A stretch of 64,000 bases of DNA, taken from positions 38,024 to 102,023 of the forward strand of contig NZ_JAFCLS010000032.1 in assembly GCF_018131075.1 (NCBI RefSeq), given 5' to 3'. The notes below the pieces were generated by a model. That model searched no databases. It saw nothing but the letters and a program-made list of their open reading frames with translations, and had not been told where the DNA came from. This DNA is from Bradyrhizobium sp. JYMT SZCCT0428 (lineage in GTDB: Bacteria; Pseudomonadota; Alphaproteobacteria; Rhizobiales; Xanthobacteraceae). How positions within the stretch are numbered: the stretch's first letter is position 1; the number at the start of each line of letters is the position of its first letter. The position numbers and the translations under genes were made by a program. Positions 29,723 to 38,690 of the stretch are shown here, in pieces.

Positions 29723-31813
29723 TCACGCCGCCTCTGGCGTTTCGAGCAGGCCGCGGCGGCGCAGCAGCGCGTCGGGCTCCGGCTCCCTGCCGCGGAACGC
29801 GACATAGGCATCCTCGGGGTCGCGCGAGCCGCCCGACGAGTAGATGTCGTCGTGCAGGCGTTTTGCGGTGGCGGGATCGAAGATGTCGCCGGCCTCCTCG
29901 AAGGCGCCGAACGCGTCGGCGTCCATCACCTCCGACCACATGTAGCTGTAATAGCCCGACGCATAATGGTCGCCGGAGAAGATATGGCCGAACTGCGTGG
30001 GCCGGTGCCGCAGCGCGATCTCGGCCGGCATCCCGATTTTCTCCAGCTCCGCCTTCTCGAACGCGCCGACGTCGCGGCTGGCTGATGCCGGCTGGGTGTG
30101 GAATTCGAGGTCGATCAGCGCCGAGGAGACGAACTCCACGGTGGCAAAGCCCTGGTTGAATTTGCGCGCGGCCAGGAAGCGGGTGAGCAGTTCGTCCGGC
30201 AGCGGCTCGCCGGTCTGGTAGTGTTTTGCGAACTGCCGCAGCACCTGCGGCTGCTCCTGCCAGTGCTCATAGAGCTGCGAGGGCAGCTCGACAAAGTCGG
30301 TGAAAACCGAGGTGCCAGACAGCGAGGGGTAGTTCACGTTGGACAGCATGCCATGCAGGCCGTGGCCGAACTCATGGAACAGGGTCCGCGCGTCGTCCGG
30401 CGACAGCAGCGACGGCTCGCCGTCGGCGCCCTTGGCGAAATTGCAGACATTGATCACCAGCGGGGCGATCGCGCCGTCGAGCTTCTGCTGGTCGCGCAGC
30501 GAGGTCATCCAGGCGCCGGAGCGCTTGGACGGCCGGGCGAAGTAGTCGCCATAGAACAGCGCCTTGTGCTTGCCGTCGGCGCCCTTGACCTCCCAGACCC
30601 GGACGTCCGGGTGCCACACCGGGATATCCTTGCGTTCCGAGAACGTGACGCCGAACAGGCGGGTGGCGCAGTCGAAGGCCGCCTCGATCATGTGGTCGAG
30701 CACCAGATACGGCTTGATCGCGGCGTCGTCGAAATTGGCGCGGACCTGGCGCAGCTTTTCGGCGTAGTAGCGCCAGTCCCACGGCGCCAGCGCGAAATTG
30801 CCGCCCTCGTCCGCGATCATGGCCTGCAGCGCGTCGCGGTCGGCGAGCGCCCGGGCCCGGGCCGGCTTCCAGACCCGCTCCAGGAGGCTGCGCACCGCCT
30901 CGGGCGTCTTGGCCATGGAGTCTTCGAGGCGATAGGCCGCATAGGTCGGGTAACCCATGATCTTCGCGGCCTCCTCGCGAAGGGCGAGGATCTCGACCAC
31001 GGTGGCGTTGTTGTCGTTGGCGTTGCCATTGTCGCCGCGGGCGGTGAAGGCGCGGAACACCTTCTCGCGCAGTTCGCGCCGATCGGAGCTCTTCAGGAAC
31101 GGCTCCACGGAAGAGCGCGACAGCGTCACGATCGCCTTGCCGGGCATCCCGCGCGCCTCGGCGGCGGCGTTGGCGGCGGCCACGAAGGCTTCGGGCAGCC
31201 CGCCGCGGTCGTCCTCGCCAAGCTCCATGAACCATTCCTGCTCATCGCCGAGCAGATGATGGCTGAACGAGGTGCCAAGTTCGGCCAGCCGCTCGTTGAT
31301 CTCGGCCCGGCGCGCCTTGGCGGCTTCGTCGAGGCCGGCGCCGGCGCGGTGGAAATTGGTGTAGGTGCGCTCCAGCAGCCGGATCTCCTCTCCAGTGAGG
31401 CCGAGCGTGGCGCGGTTGTGGTGGAGCATGGCGATGCGCCCGAACAGCACCGCGTTCATCATGATCGGATTCCAGTGCCGCGCCATCCGCGGCGACACTT
31501 CCTTGTCGATCTCCAGGATCGCCGGGTTGGAGTGCGCCGACACCAGGTCGTAGAACACGGCGGAGACCTTGGAGAGCAGCTTGCCGGAGCGCTCCAGTGC
31601 CGTAATCGTGTTGGCGAAGTCCGGCGCCGCGGGATCGTGGGTGATGGCGGCGACCTCGGCGGCGTGATCGGCAAAGGCCTGCTCGAAAGCCGGCAGGAAG
31701 TGCTCAGGGAGAATTTCGGCAAACGGCGGCGTCTCGAACGGCGTCTGCCACGGCCGGAGCAGCGGATTTGCCGGGGCTTCCGGCGGGGCTGCATTTTGCT
31801 GGGTTTCCGACAT
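29723..31813 (-). CDS. M3 family oligopeptidase (Dcp/OpdA-like)
   Basis: 696 residues, the usual length of bacterial M3 metallopeptidases (oligopeptidase A and dipeptidyl carboxypeptidase). The zinc site is in TLFHEFGHGLHGMLSNVNY (HExxH with the family G-H-x-x-H), and the downstream Glu helix is in the GTSVFTDFVELPSQLYEHW segment. The HxxGY-type motif appears as SGDHYASGYYSYMWSEV. No signal peptide, so cytosolic degradation of short peptides is likely. ATG 31813 is used; GTG 31816 immediately precedes it. Confidence 0.93.
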   Translation of the reverse strand: MSETQQNAAPPEAPANPLLRPWQTPFETPPFAEILPEHFLPAFEQAFADHAAEVAAITHDPAAPDFANTITALERSGKLLSKVSAVFYDLVSAHSNPAILEIDKEVSPRMARHWNPIMMNAVLFGRIAMLHHNRATLGLTGEEIRLLERTYTNFHRAGAGLDEAAKARRAEINERLAELGTSFSHHLLGDEQEWFMELGEDDRGGLPEAFVAAANAAAEARGMPGKAIVTLSRSSVEPFLKSSDRRELREKVFRAFTARGDNGNANDNNATVVEILALREEAAKIMGYPTYAAYRLEDSMAKTPEAVRSLLERVWKPARARALADRDALQAMIADEGGNFALAPWDWRYYAEKLRQVRANFDDAAIKPYLVLDHMIEAAFDCATRLFGVTFSERKDIPVWHPDVRVWEVKGADGKHKALFYGDYFARPSKRSGAWMTSLRDQQKLDGAIAPLVINVCNFAKGADGEPSLLSPDDARTLFHEFGHGLHGMLSNVNYPSLSGTSVFTDFVELPSQLYEHWQEQPQVLRQFAKHYQTGEPLPDELLTRFLAARKFNQGFATVEFVSSALIDLEFHTQPASASRDVGAFEKAELEKIGMPAEIALRHRPTQFGHIFSGDHYASGYYSYMWSEVMDADAFGAFEEAGDIFDPATAKRLHDDIYSSGGSRDPEDAYVAFRGREPEPDALLRRRGLLETPEAA

Positions 31814-31860
31814 CACAAATCCCGCTTTCGCGCTGAAGCCGCTTCGGGCTCCAGCCTTGT

Positions 31861-31915
31861 TTTTGACGCGTTTCCTTCACGCGAACCGGTATCCACTTCG
31901 GCTCGAAAACGCTCT
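31861..31915 (-). repeat. Dispersed intergenic repeat, copy 2 (inverted)
   Basis: Reverse complement begins AGAGCGTTTTCGAGCCGAAG and aligns with 9333-9385 over its whole length with one extra base and a few substitutions. It lies about 50 bases upstream of the M3 peptidase start. Confidence 0.75.
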
Positions 31916-32023
31916 GAATGATGCGTCAATCTATATCACGCGATACGGCATTTTTGGGCCTTTTACGCTTGATAGTGGGGGCCTTTTCGGAGAGATTGCG
32001 CCCACCCAACAGGACCCGTTTCC

Positions 32024-32281
32024 ATGAGCATGCAGCCTTCCGGCGCCAAGAGCGAGATCATCTGGCCGAGCGTCATCACCGTCATCTCGGCGGCGATCCT
32101 GATCGGCGCCGAGGTGTTCGGCGCGGCGTTCGCCGGCGGCTGGGCGCTCGGCATCCTGCTCGGACTCTCCGACACCGGCGCGCACATCCTGCAGGCGGTG
32201 ATGTTCGGCATCGGCGTCGTGATCATGGTCGGCTTCATCCGCCAAGCTCAGCGCATCGAGCCGTTCTGGAAACGCAGCTGA
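32024..32281 (+). CDS. Small two-helix membrane protein, unknown
   Basis: 85 residues, two hydrophobic helices (VITVISAAILIGAEVFGAAFAGGWALGILLG and ILQAVMFGIGVVIMVGFI) and a basic C-terminal end (RQAQRIEPFWKRS). A compact integral membrane protein; homologues in Bradyrhizobium are uncharacterised. The minus-strand frames opposite it lack support. Confidence 0.7.
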   Translation: MSMQPSGAKSEIIWPSVITVISAAILIGAEVFGAAFAGGWALGILLGLSDTGAHILQAVMFGIGVVIMVGFIRQAQRIEPFWKRS

Positions 32282-32409
32282 CGCGCTTGAAGCGAAGAAA
32301 GCGCTGCGGCACAGACGCTTTCGCGATTCCACTTCACGCGACAACGCTCCGTAATTTGCCCGAGAAATCTTAACGGCTGTTCATGTTTGACGCCGCCAGC
32401 GCGTGACGA

Positions 32410-32474
32410 GCGACGTCAACAGACGCGCTGGCGACGTCAAGCGACGCGCTGAGCGACGTCAACAGACGCGCTGA
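32410..32474. repeat. Three tandem 21-22 bp repeats
   Basis: GCGACGTCAACAGACGCGCTG (32410-32430), GCGACGTCAAGCGACGCGCTGA (32431-32452) and GCGACGTCAACAGACGCGCTGA (32453-32474), followed by a partial GCGCGCTG. The GACGTC centre is palindromic. It sits upstream of the structured leader of the decarboxylase gene. Confidence 0.8.
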
Positions 32475-32559
32475 GCGCGCTGCTGTAAGCACACGTTAGG
32501 CAAATTTGTCCCCAGCCTAAAAAAATAGTTGCGAAGCGGAATCAAAAGCCTTATTTCCA

Positions 32560-33025
32560 GCCTTGCCCAATTTCGCACGTGCCTGTGGTCGTGTGTCAGT
32601 CGGTAGGTATCCGGACAAGAGGCCGGACAGCCGCCAAGGGATGAAGAACCGAGGGTCGCTTTATAAGCGGCCAGCATCTCTCTCAAGAGATGCCGTTGAA
32701 GGTCTCTGCATCCTTTGCAACCGTGACTGGCAGCCGGAGGCGAACCGGCGCACCCCGCTCTCAACGGGGGACGCGACTTAAAGCAACGACGGATCGGGCT
32801 TTTTTGGTCTCTACCGGCATTCCAACGCCGGCGCGGGCTACTGAAAAGGCTTGTCCTTCATTGCCAGGTGTGCGGGCGGGAAATTCCCAACCAATCCACG
32901 GCAGCACAGTCTGATCTGAGTCTTTTGGTCTCAACGCGCCTCCATCGCGCGATGTGGCCGGAGCGCTCATATCCGACATCAATTTTTTGAACGGATCCCG
33001 TCGCTGGGCCGTTTGGGAGAGTGCT
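32560..33025 (+). promoter_or_regulatory. Long structured 5' leader of the ornithine decarboxylase gene (speF-like candidate)
   Basis: About 470 bases without an ORF, directly before the decarboxylase. Four consecutive hairpins can be drawn: GGTCGC/GCGGCC (32654-32672), GCATCTC/GAGATGC (32674-32693), GCCGG/CCGGC (32733-32749) and CCCCG/CGGGG (32753-32769). Loops two and four share TCTCAA. The speF RNA motif was described upstream of ornithine decarboxylase genes in alphaproteobacteria, and the position and size here fit. The match to the published covariance model was not tested. Confidence 0.5.
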
Positions 33026-34168
33026 ATGACCGAACGTATTCAGGAATTCCTGCGCAACCGCCGCAGCGAGGGCCAGGACACCGAGCCGTGCCTCGTGGTC
33101 GACCTCGAAGTCGTGCGCGACAATTACCAGACCTTCGCGAAGGCGTTGCCGGACAGCCGCGTGTTCTACGCGGTGAAGGCAAACCCGTCGCCGGAAGTGC
33201 TGCAGCTCCTCGCCTCGATGGGCTCGTGCTTCGACACCGCAACGGTGGCCGAGATCGAAATGGCGCTGGCTGCCGGCGCGACGCCGGATCGCGTCTCCTA
33301 TGGCAACACGATCAAGAAGGAGCGCGACATCGCGCGTGCCTTCGCGCTCGGCATTCGCCTGTTCGCGGTCGATTGCGCCGCCGAAGTCGAGAAGATCGCC
33401 CGTGCCGCGCCCGGCGCCAAGGTGTTCTGCCGCATCCTCTATGATTGCGCCGGCGCCGAATGGCCGCTGTCGCGCAAGTTCGGCTGCGATCCGGAGATGG
33501 CAGTCGACGTGCTCGACCTCGCCAAGCGTCTGGGCCTGGAGCCGTGCGGCATCTCGTTCCATGTCGGCTCGCAGCAGCGCAAGGTGAAGGCGTGGGACCG
33601 TGCCCTGTCGATGGCCTCGTCGGTGTTCCGTGACTGCGCCGAGCGCGGGATCAACCTGTCCATGGTCAACATGGGCGGTGGATTCCCGACCAAGTACCTC
33701 AAGGACGTTCCTCCGGTCCTGCAATATGGCCGGTCGATCTTCCGCGCGCTGCGCAAGCATTTCGGCAACCAGATCCCGGAAACCATCATCGAGCCGGGAC
33801 GCGGCATGGTCGGCAATGCCGGCATCATCGAGACCGAAGTCGTTCTGATCTCCAAGAAGAGCGACGAGGACGAGGTGCGCTGGGTGTATCTCGACATCGG
33901 CAAGTTCGGCGGTCTCGCCGAGACGATGGACGAGTCGATCCGTTACGCCATCCGCACGCCGCATGACGGCGCGGAAATGACGCCGTGCGTGCTCGCGGGC
34001 CCGACCTGCGACAGCGCCGACGTCCTGTACGAGAAGCTGCCGTATCCGCTCCCGGTGACGCTCGAGATCGGCGACAAGCTGCTGATCGAAGGCACCGGCG
34101 CCTATACGTCGACCTACTCGTCGGTGGCGTTCAACGGCATCCCGCCGCTGCGGACCTACCACATCTGA
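33026..34168 (+). CDS. Ornithine/lysine decarboxylase, alanine-racemase fold (type IV)
   Basis: 380 residues. PLP enzyme of the eukaryotic-type ODC family making putrescine (or cadaverine). FYAVKANPSPEVLQLLASMG carries the PLP lysine (Lys of AVKAN). ISFHVGSQQ binds phosphate, NMGGGFPTKY is the Gly-rich loop, and IEPGRGMVGNAG follows. LAGPTCDSADVLYEK contains the catalytic Cys-Asp pair from the second subunit. ATG 33026 (GGGAGAGTGCT upstream) is chosen over the frame opening at 32954. With homospermidine synthase downstream, putrescine supply is the likely main role. Confidence 0.94.
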   Translation: MTERIQEFLRNRRSEGQDTEPCLVVDLEVVRDNYQTFAKALPDSRVFYAVKANPSPEVLQLLASMGSCFDTATVAEIEMALAAGATPDRVSYGNTIKKERDIARAFALGIRLFAVDCAAEVEKIARAAPGAKVFCRILYDCAGAEWPLSRKFGCDPEMAVDVLDLAKRLGLEPCGISFHVGSQQRKVKAWDRALSMASSVFRDCAERGINLSMVNMGGGFPTKYLKDVPPVLQYGRSIFRALRKHFGNQIPETIIEPGRGMVGNAGIIETEVVLISKKSDEDEVRWVYLDIGKFGGLAETMDESIRYAIRTPHDGAEMTPCVLAGPTCDSADVLYEKLPYPLPVTLEIGDKLLIEGTGAYTSTYSSVAFNGIPPLRTYHI

Positions 34169-34193
34169 ACTGGCCACTGAGGCCTGACTAACC

Positions 34194-34215
34194 GGGAGCC
34201 GGCGCGCCGGCTCCC
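34194..34215. terminator. Perfect palindrome after the decarboxylase gene
   Basis: GGGAGCCGGC and its exact inverse form a 22-base continuous palindrome around GCGC, 26 bases after the decarboxylase stop. No T run; it may pause transcription or stabilise the upstream message. Confidence 0.55.
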
Positions 34216-34288
34216 ACCCCCTATTATTGCGAATTTCGAGACAACGCTCCGCGGCGTGATCTGCCGTTGGAGTGAGGACTGACGTGCC

Positions 34289-34807
34289 ATGACTGCTTTG
34301 CGGAAGACCACTGCTGCCCTCACCCCGAAAGCCGTTCCGTTCGCGATCCGTGCGGAACGGGCTTCGGACGTCGTTGCGCGTGAAGCGCTGCTGGATGCCT
34401 GCTTTGGCGCGAATCGCCATACCCGCACCTGCCAGCGCCTGCGCGACGAACGTGCGCCCGCCGAAGGCCTTGCCTTGTCGGCCGTGGCACGAGGGAAGCT
34501 CGTGGGCACCGTCCGGTTGTGGCACGTCAGCGCCGGGGGCATCCCGGCGCTCATGGTCGGCCCGCTGGCGGTTGAGGAATCCTCCCGCCAATTTGGCGTC
34601 GGGGCCGCGCTGATGGACCACGCGCTCGCGGCGGCGACGGCGCGTGGCCATCGCGCGGTGATCCTGCTCGGCGACGCGCCCTATTACGTCAGGTTCGGCT
34701 TCTCGGCCGAAAAGACCGGCGCGCTGGCGCTGCCCGGCCCGTTCGAACGCGACCGCCTGCTCGGCCTCGAGCTGCGCGAGGGCGCGCTCGACGGCCCTGG
34801 GGCATGA
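34289..34807 (+). CDS. GNAT N-acetyltransferase (YhbS-like)
   Basis: 172 residues. Acetyl-CoA site: VGPLAVEESSRQFGVGAALMDHAL (R/Q-x-x-G-x-G/A pattern), then AVILLGDAPYYVRFGFSAE, the beta-bulge and terminal strand typical of YhbS. Between decarboxylase and homospermidine synthase, so polyamine or amine acetylation is an attractive guess, but the YhbS group has varied substrates and this is unproven. Confidence 0.85.
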   Translation: MTALRKTTAALTPKAVPFAIRAERASDVVAREALLDACFGANRHTRTCQRLRDERAPAEGLALSAVARGKLVGTVRLWHVSAGGIPALMVGPLAVEESSRQFGVGAALMDHALAAATARGHRAVILLGDAPYYVRFGFSAEKTGALALPGPFERDRLLGLELREGALDGPGA

Positions 34808-34984
34808 TCTCGGCGTCCGGCGCGCCAATGCACAAGGCAAAAGCATCGCGCGCGAAGAAGGCCCTACAGACCGTGCCGCACGCGGCCTGAGCCGTCGCGT
34901 CAGAGGGGTTGCGCGGTCCGGCGAAAAGCCCTTAAACCGCGCCAAATCAGCTATTTCCGGATCAGGCCGCCAATCGAGGTTCCG

Positions 34985-35374
34985 ATGCCCCGCCGTCTCA
35001 TTTCCACCGGTTCGCCGTTCGAGAAGACCGCCGGCTACAGCCGCGCCGTGATCGACGGCGATTTCGCCTTTGTCGCCGGCACCACCGGCTACGACTACAC
35101 CACCATGACGATGCCTGACGATGTCACGAGCCAGTCACGGAACTGCTTCAAGACCATCGAGGCCGCCTTGAAGGAAGGCGGCTTCGCGATGGCCGACATC
35201 GTCCGCGCGACCTACTACATCACCGACCTCAGCGACGCGGATGCCCATTTCGCGGTCTGCGGCGAAGTTCTCGGCGACATCCGCCCGGCCGCGACGCTTC
35301 TGGTGGTCGCCGGGCTCTACAAGCCCGAGATGAAGATCGAAATCGAAGTGACCGCCAAGCGCCGCAGCGCCTGA
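34985..35374 (+). CDS. RidA/YjgF family protein
   Basis: 129 residues, one chorismate-mutase-like domain. DFAFVAGTTGYDY and QSRNCFKTIEAALKEGGFAMADIVRATYYITDLSD are typical. The C-terminal catalytic region reads RPAATLLVVAGLYKPEMKIEIEVTAKR. The usual arginine of RidA imine deaminases (in the RxxxxxxxLP segment) is absent, with Ala-Thr-Leu-Leu-Val at that place, suggesting another Rid subgroup. Its position between decarboxylase and homospermidine synthase suggests a role with imines or enamines from amine metabolism. ATG follows GAGG. Confidence 0.85.
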   Translation: MPRRLISTGSPFEKTAGYSRAVIDGDFAFVAGTTGYDYTTMTMPDDVTSQSRNCFKTIEAALKEGGFAMADIVRATYYITDLSDADAHFAVCGEVLGDIRPAATLLVVAGLYKPEMKIEIEVTAKRRSA

Positions 35375-35421
35375 TCCACCCCTCACCTTTTGTTTGCCAG
35401 ACTTTCCGGAGAAACCATCCC

Positions 35422-36864
35422 ATGAGCCCCGCCTCGCAGATCTACGCGAAGATCACCGGTCCCATCGTCATGGTCGGCTTCGGCTCCATCGGCAAAGGCA
35501 CGTTGCCGATGATCGAGCGGCATCTCGATTACGACAAGTCGCGCATCACCGTGCTCGATCCCAAGGACGAGGGCCGCAAGGCGCATTGCGAGAAGCACAA
35601 TGTAAAATTCATCCAGCAGGGCGTGACCAGGGACAATTATCGCGAATTGTTGACCCCGCTGCTCACTGAAGGCGGCGGCCAGGGTTTTTGCGTCAATCTC
35701 TCGGTCGATACCGGCTCCACCGATATCATGGAGCTCTGCAACGAACTTGGCGCGCTTTATATCGACACGGTCAACGAGCCCTGGCTCGGCTTCTATTTCG
35801 ATTCTTCAAAGGGCCCGGAAGCGCGCTCCAACTACGCCCTTCGCGAAGTGACGCTGGCCGCCAAGAAGGCGCGCCCGGCGGGCTCGACGACGGCCGTCTC
35901 CTGTTGTGGCGCCAATCCCGGCATGGTCTCCTTTTTCGTCAAGCAGGCGCTGCTCAATGTCGCCGCTGACCTGAAGCTCAATGCCCCCAAGCCGAAGACC
36001 AAGGCCGAATGGGCTGATTTGATGCGGCAAGCCGGTATCAAGGGCATCCACATCGCCGAACGCGACACCCAGCGCTCCAAGTCGCCGAAAGAGCCTGACG
36101 TTTTCGTCAACACCTGGTCGGTGGAAGGTTTCCTGTCGGAAGGCGTGCAGCCGTCCGAACTCGGTTGGGGCACCCATGAAAAATGGATGCCCGAGAATGC
36201 GCGTACCCACCAAGCGGGCTGCGGCGCCGCCATCTATCTGATGCAGCCCGGCGCCAACACGCGCGTGCGCACCTGGTGCCCGACCCGCGGCGCGCAGTAT
36301 GGCTTCCTCGTCACCCACAACGAGTCGATCTCGATCGCCGATTACTTCACGGTGCGTGATGCATCGGGCACGGCGATCTACCGGCCGACCTGCCACTATG
36401 CTTATCATCCGGCTGACGATGCCGTGCTGTCGCTGCATGAAATGTTCGGCCGCGCAGCGAAGATGCAGGAAAAGCACCACATCCTCGATGAGAACGAAAT
36501 CGTCGATGGCATCGACGAACTCGGCGTGCTGCTGTTCGGCCACGACAACAATGCCTACTGGTACGGCTCGCAGCTCTCCATCGAAGAGACCCGCAAACTC
36601 GCGCCCTATCAGAACGCCACCGGCCTGCAGGTGACCTCCGCCGTGCTCGGCGGCATGGTGTGGGCGCTGGAAAACCCGAACCAAGGCATCGTCGAAGCCG
36701 ACGAGATGGATTTCGATCGTCTGCTGGAAATCCAGATGCCGTATCTCGGCCCGGTAAAGGGATACTACACCGACTGGACCCCGCTGACGGACCGGCCGGG
36801 GCTGTTCCCGGAAGACATCGATGCCTCCGATCCCTGGCAGTTCCGGAACATTCTGGTGCGATAA
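35422..36864 (+). CDS. hss: Homospermidine synthase
   Basis: 480 residues, the standard length. Converts two putrescines to homospermidine with NAD+, releasing ammonia. IVMVGFGSIGKGTLPMI is the Rossmann NAD-binding motif. LYIDTVNEPWLGFY, CCGANPGMVSFFVKQAL and CHYAYHPADDAVLSLHEM are well-conserved blocks of bacterial HSS. Homospermidine is the dominant polyamine in many rhizobia. It lies 47 bases after the RidA-like gene, probably in one transcript with the decarboxylase. Confidence 0.96.
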   Translation: MSPASQIYAKITGPIVMVGFGSIGKGTLPMIERHLDYDKSRITVLDPKDEGRKAHCEKHNVKFIQQGVTRDNYRELLTPLLTEGGGQGFCVNLSVDTGSTDIMELCNELGALYIDTVNEPWLGFYFDSSKGPEARSNYALREVTLAAKKARPAGSTTAVSCCGANPGMVSFFVKQALLNVAADLKLNAPKPKTKAEWADLMRQAGIKGIHIAERDTQRSKSPKEPDVFVNTWSVEGFLSEGVQPSELGWGTHEKWMPENARTHQAGCGAAIYLMQPGANTRVRTWCPTRGAQYGFLVTHNESISIADYFTVRDASGTAIYRPTCHYAYHPADDAVLSLHEMFGRAAKMQEKHHILDENEIVDGIDELGVLLFGHDNNAYWYGSQLSIEETRKLAPYQNATGLQVTSAVLGGMVWALENPNQGIVEADEMDFDRLLEIQMPYLGPVKGYYTDWTPLTDRPGLFPEDIDASDPWQFRNILVR

Positions 36865-37022
36865 GGTATGGTTCCACCCCTGGTGCAACGCAGCATCGGG
36901 GGCCTCCGGCCAGCGTAACGCTCGCTTAATGAAATCGCGCCATCCTGAAAGGTACCTCTTTTCAGAGGGCCTTGAGCCGTCCTGTGTCTCTGCGCAGCGA
37001 CGCCCCCGGTGGAGCGGTGGAA

Positions 37023-37244
37023 ATGCGCGTCTTTATCGCAATCATGCTATCGGCGGTCGTTTTGGCCGGGTGCAAACCTGACAACAACAACGACATCACC
37101 GGCTCGATCGATAACTGCGCGCGCAAGCTCTACAGCTCCTACAATCCCAAGGACCTGAAGCAGTGCATCGCCGTGTGCATCTCCTGCCAGCGCGGCGTGA
37201 TGACGACCTGCTCGACCTCCTGCACGCTCAAGGGCGCGCAGTAG
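37023..37244 (+). CDS. Small cysteine-rich lipoprotein
   Basis: 73 residues. MRVFIAIMLSAVVLAGC is a lipoprotein signal with the lipobox LAGC. The mature part has seven further cysteines, including CIAVCISCQRG and CSTSC, spaced like a disulphide-stabilised or metal-binding knot. ATG 37023 begins the signal; the frame opens earlier at 36972. No family recognised. Confidence 0.7.
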   Translation: MRVFIAIMLSAVVLAGCKPDNNNDITGSIDNCARKLYSSYNPKDLKQCIAVCISCQRGVMTTCSTSCTLKGAQ

Positions 37245-37277
37245 AGCGTCTTCGTCATTCCGGGATGGTGACGACTG

Positions 37278-38018
37278 TCACTTCGCCATGTAATCGAACG
37301 CCACCTTCCCCAGTCCCAGCGTCAGATCCGCCTTGAAATGCAGCGCGGAAACCACTTCGCGCACCGGAAGCCGGGCGACGTCGCACAGCGCGTGGGGAAA
37401 CAGGCCAAGCGCGGCCGGACCGCTCCAGGCTTCCTTCAGCGTGATGTCCTCGAGATGGAAGCGGACCAGTTCGCAGATCCGCGGCGTGCCGTCGACATGC
37501 GGGATGATCTTGAGAATGAAGTTCGGCGCCTTCATGCCTTTCAGCACGGCGTCATGATCGACCGGACGGTGCTTGTAACCCATGGTGGCGGAGGCGCAGA
37601 GCACCGAGCCGTAATGCAGCGAACCGACCAGCACATCGCTCTCGACTTCGATCTTCGGCTTCGCAAGCTTTTTGGGAAATCCCCAGATCTCTCGGCCGCC
37701 GGCGATCGGGCCTTCGTCGTCAAGGTACATGGCGTGGGTATAGGCGCCCTCCTCGCCGTTGAGACGGACCGGGATCACCTGGCCGGTTTCGGTGTAGTCG
37801 CCGAAGCCGGTTGAATCAGGCATGCGGATGAACTCGTATTTGACGATGGGTTCGCTGACTTCGAGCGGCTCCGGCACCAGGGCGCGAAGCACGTCCGGAT
37901 CGGTCCGGTAGGTGATGATGAAATATTCGCGGTTAAAGAAGCGATAGGGCCCCGGCGGGAATGACGGGTTGTTCAGCGGCATCGAATAGGCGGTTCGTCT
38001 GACATCGTCGATCTTCAT
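37278..38018 (-). CDS. adc: Acetoacetate decarboxylase family protein
   Basis: 246 residues. The active-site lysine context GGREIWGFPKKLAKPKIE matches acetoacetate decarboxylase (Schiff-base Lys in the K-K pair). YRTDPDVLRALVPEPLEV and CELVRFHLEDITLKEAWSGPAAL are the other conserved blocks. It would convert acetoacetate to acetone and CO2, cytosolic. ATG 38018 used; the upstream extension is unrelated. Stand-alone gene. Confidence 0.9.
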   Translation of the reverse strand: MKIDDVRRTAYSMPLNNPSFPPGPYRFFNREYFIITYRTDPDVLRALVPEPLEVSEPIVKYEFIRMPDSTGFGDYTETGQVIPVRLNGEEGAYTHAMYLDDEGPIAGGREIWGFPKKLAKPKIEVESDVLVGSLHYGSVLCASATMGYKHRPVDHDAVLKGMKAPNFILKIIPHVDGTPRICELVRFHLEDITLKEAWSGPAALGLFPHALCDVARLPVREVVSALHFKADLTLGLGKVAFDYMAK

Positions 38019-38129
38019 GGCCTGCCCCCATCGTGTCGGCGCGGTCGCGCGATGACGTGAGTATGCGGCAGCTTGGGGACGCAGGCGAGGCTGTAAATCC
38101 GGCAAGCGCAGTCAAATCGGCGTCAGCAA

Positions 38130-38265
38130 CGCCGACGTCATCCTGAGGTGCGAGCCTCTTCGGCGAGCCTCGAAGGATGGGCCACGGGCCGTACTCATCC
38201 TTCGAGGCGCGCAAGAGCGCGCACCTCCAGCGACAACGGCAAAGCCGTTGCGCGGGGATGACGGT
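38130..38265. repeat. Palindromic intergenic repeat (CATCCTTCGAGG type)
   Basis: Contains CATCCTGAGGTGCGAGCC, CTCGAAGGATG, CATCCTTCGAGGCGC and GCGCACCTCCAG as alternating direct and inverted blocks that fold into nested hairpins. Related to 15455-15565. Confidence 0.7.
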
Positions 38266-38274
38266 TGAAAGGTA

Positions 38275-38607
38275 TTACTTCTGCTTGATCGGTTCGGCCG
38301 TTTTCTCGGCCGGTGCCGGCGGCAACGCGGGCTGGGCGCCCGCCTTCTGCGCGTCGGCATCGGGTCGCGCCGGTTCGGGCGGCACGTTGGACGGCCGGGT
38401 GCCGGTCGTCGTCTCCGCGGGCACCGAGGGCCTGGTTTCCGCGCCCGGCGACGATTGCAGCGGCTGGGTCGCCTGCGCCAGTTGCTGCGGAGCACGCGCG
38501 CGCAACTCGGCCAGCGACAGACCGGACATCACAAGGCCCGTCGTGACCAGCGCGGCCGCAACGAGAAAATCAATCCGGTAGCTGCGCTTGTTCTGATCGG
38601 CAGGCAT
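38275..38607 (-). CDS. Single-pass membrane protein with Pro-rich tail, unknown
   Basis: 110 residues. A short basic N-terminus (MPADQNKRSYRI) precedes one hydrophobic helix (DFLVAAALVTTGLVMSGLSL), then an 75-residue Pro/Ala/Thr/Gln-rich extracytoplasmic tail. ATG 38607 has a GGGGA site. No homologous domain recognised. Confidence 0.6.
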   Translation of the reverse strand: MPADQNKRSYRIDFLVAAALVTTGLVMSGLSLAELRARAPQQLAQATQPLQSSPGAETRPSVPAETTTGTRPSNVPPEPARPDADAQKAGAQPALPPAPAEKTAEPIKQK

Positions 38608-38690
38608 ATCGTTCCCCACAAAATTGTTCGCGATGACAACGGCCGGCGGAGCGCATTGTTCCCCGCCCCGCAGCATGCGGAACCGGGCAA

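Noticed and set aside
34824..34886. 20-residue basic ORF after the GNAT gene (MHKAKASRAKKALQTVPHAA)
   Set aside because: No ribosome site and inside an ordinary intergenic gap; chance is a sufficient explanation.
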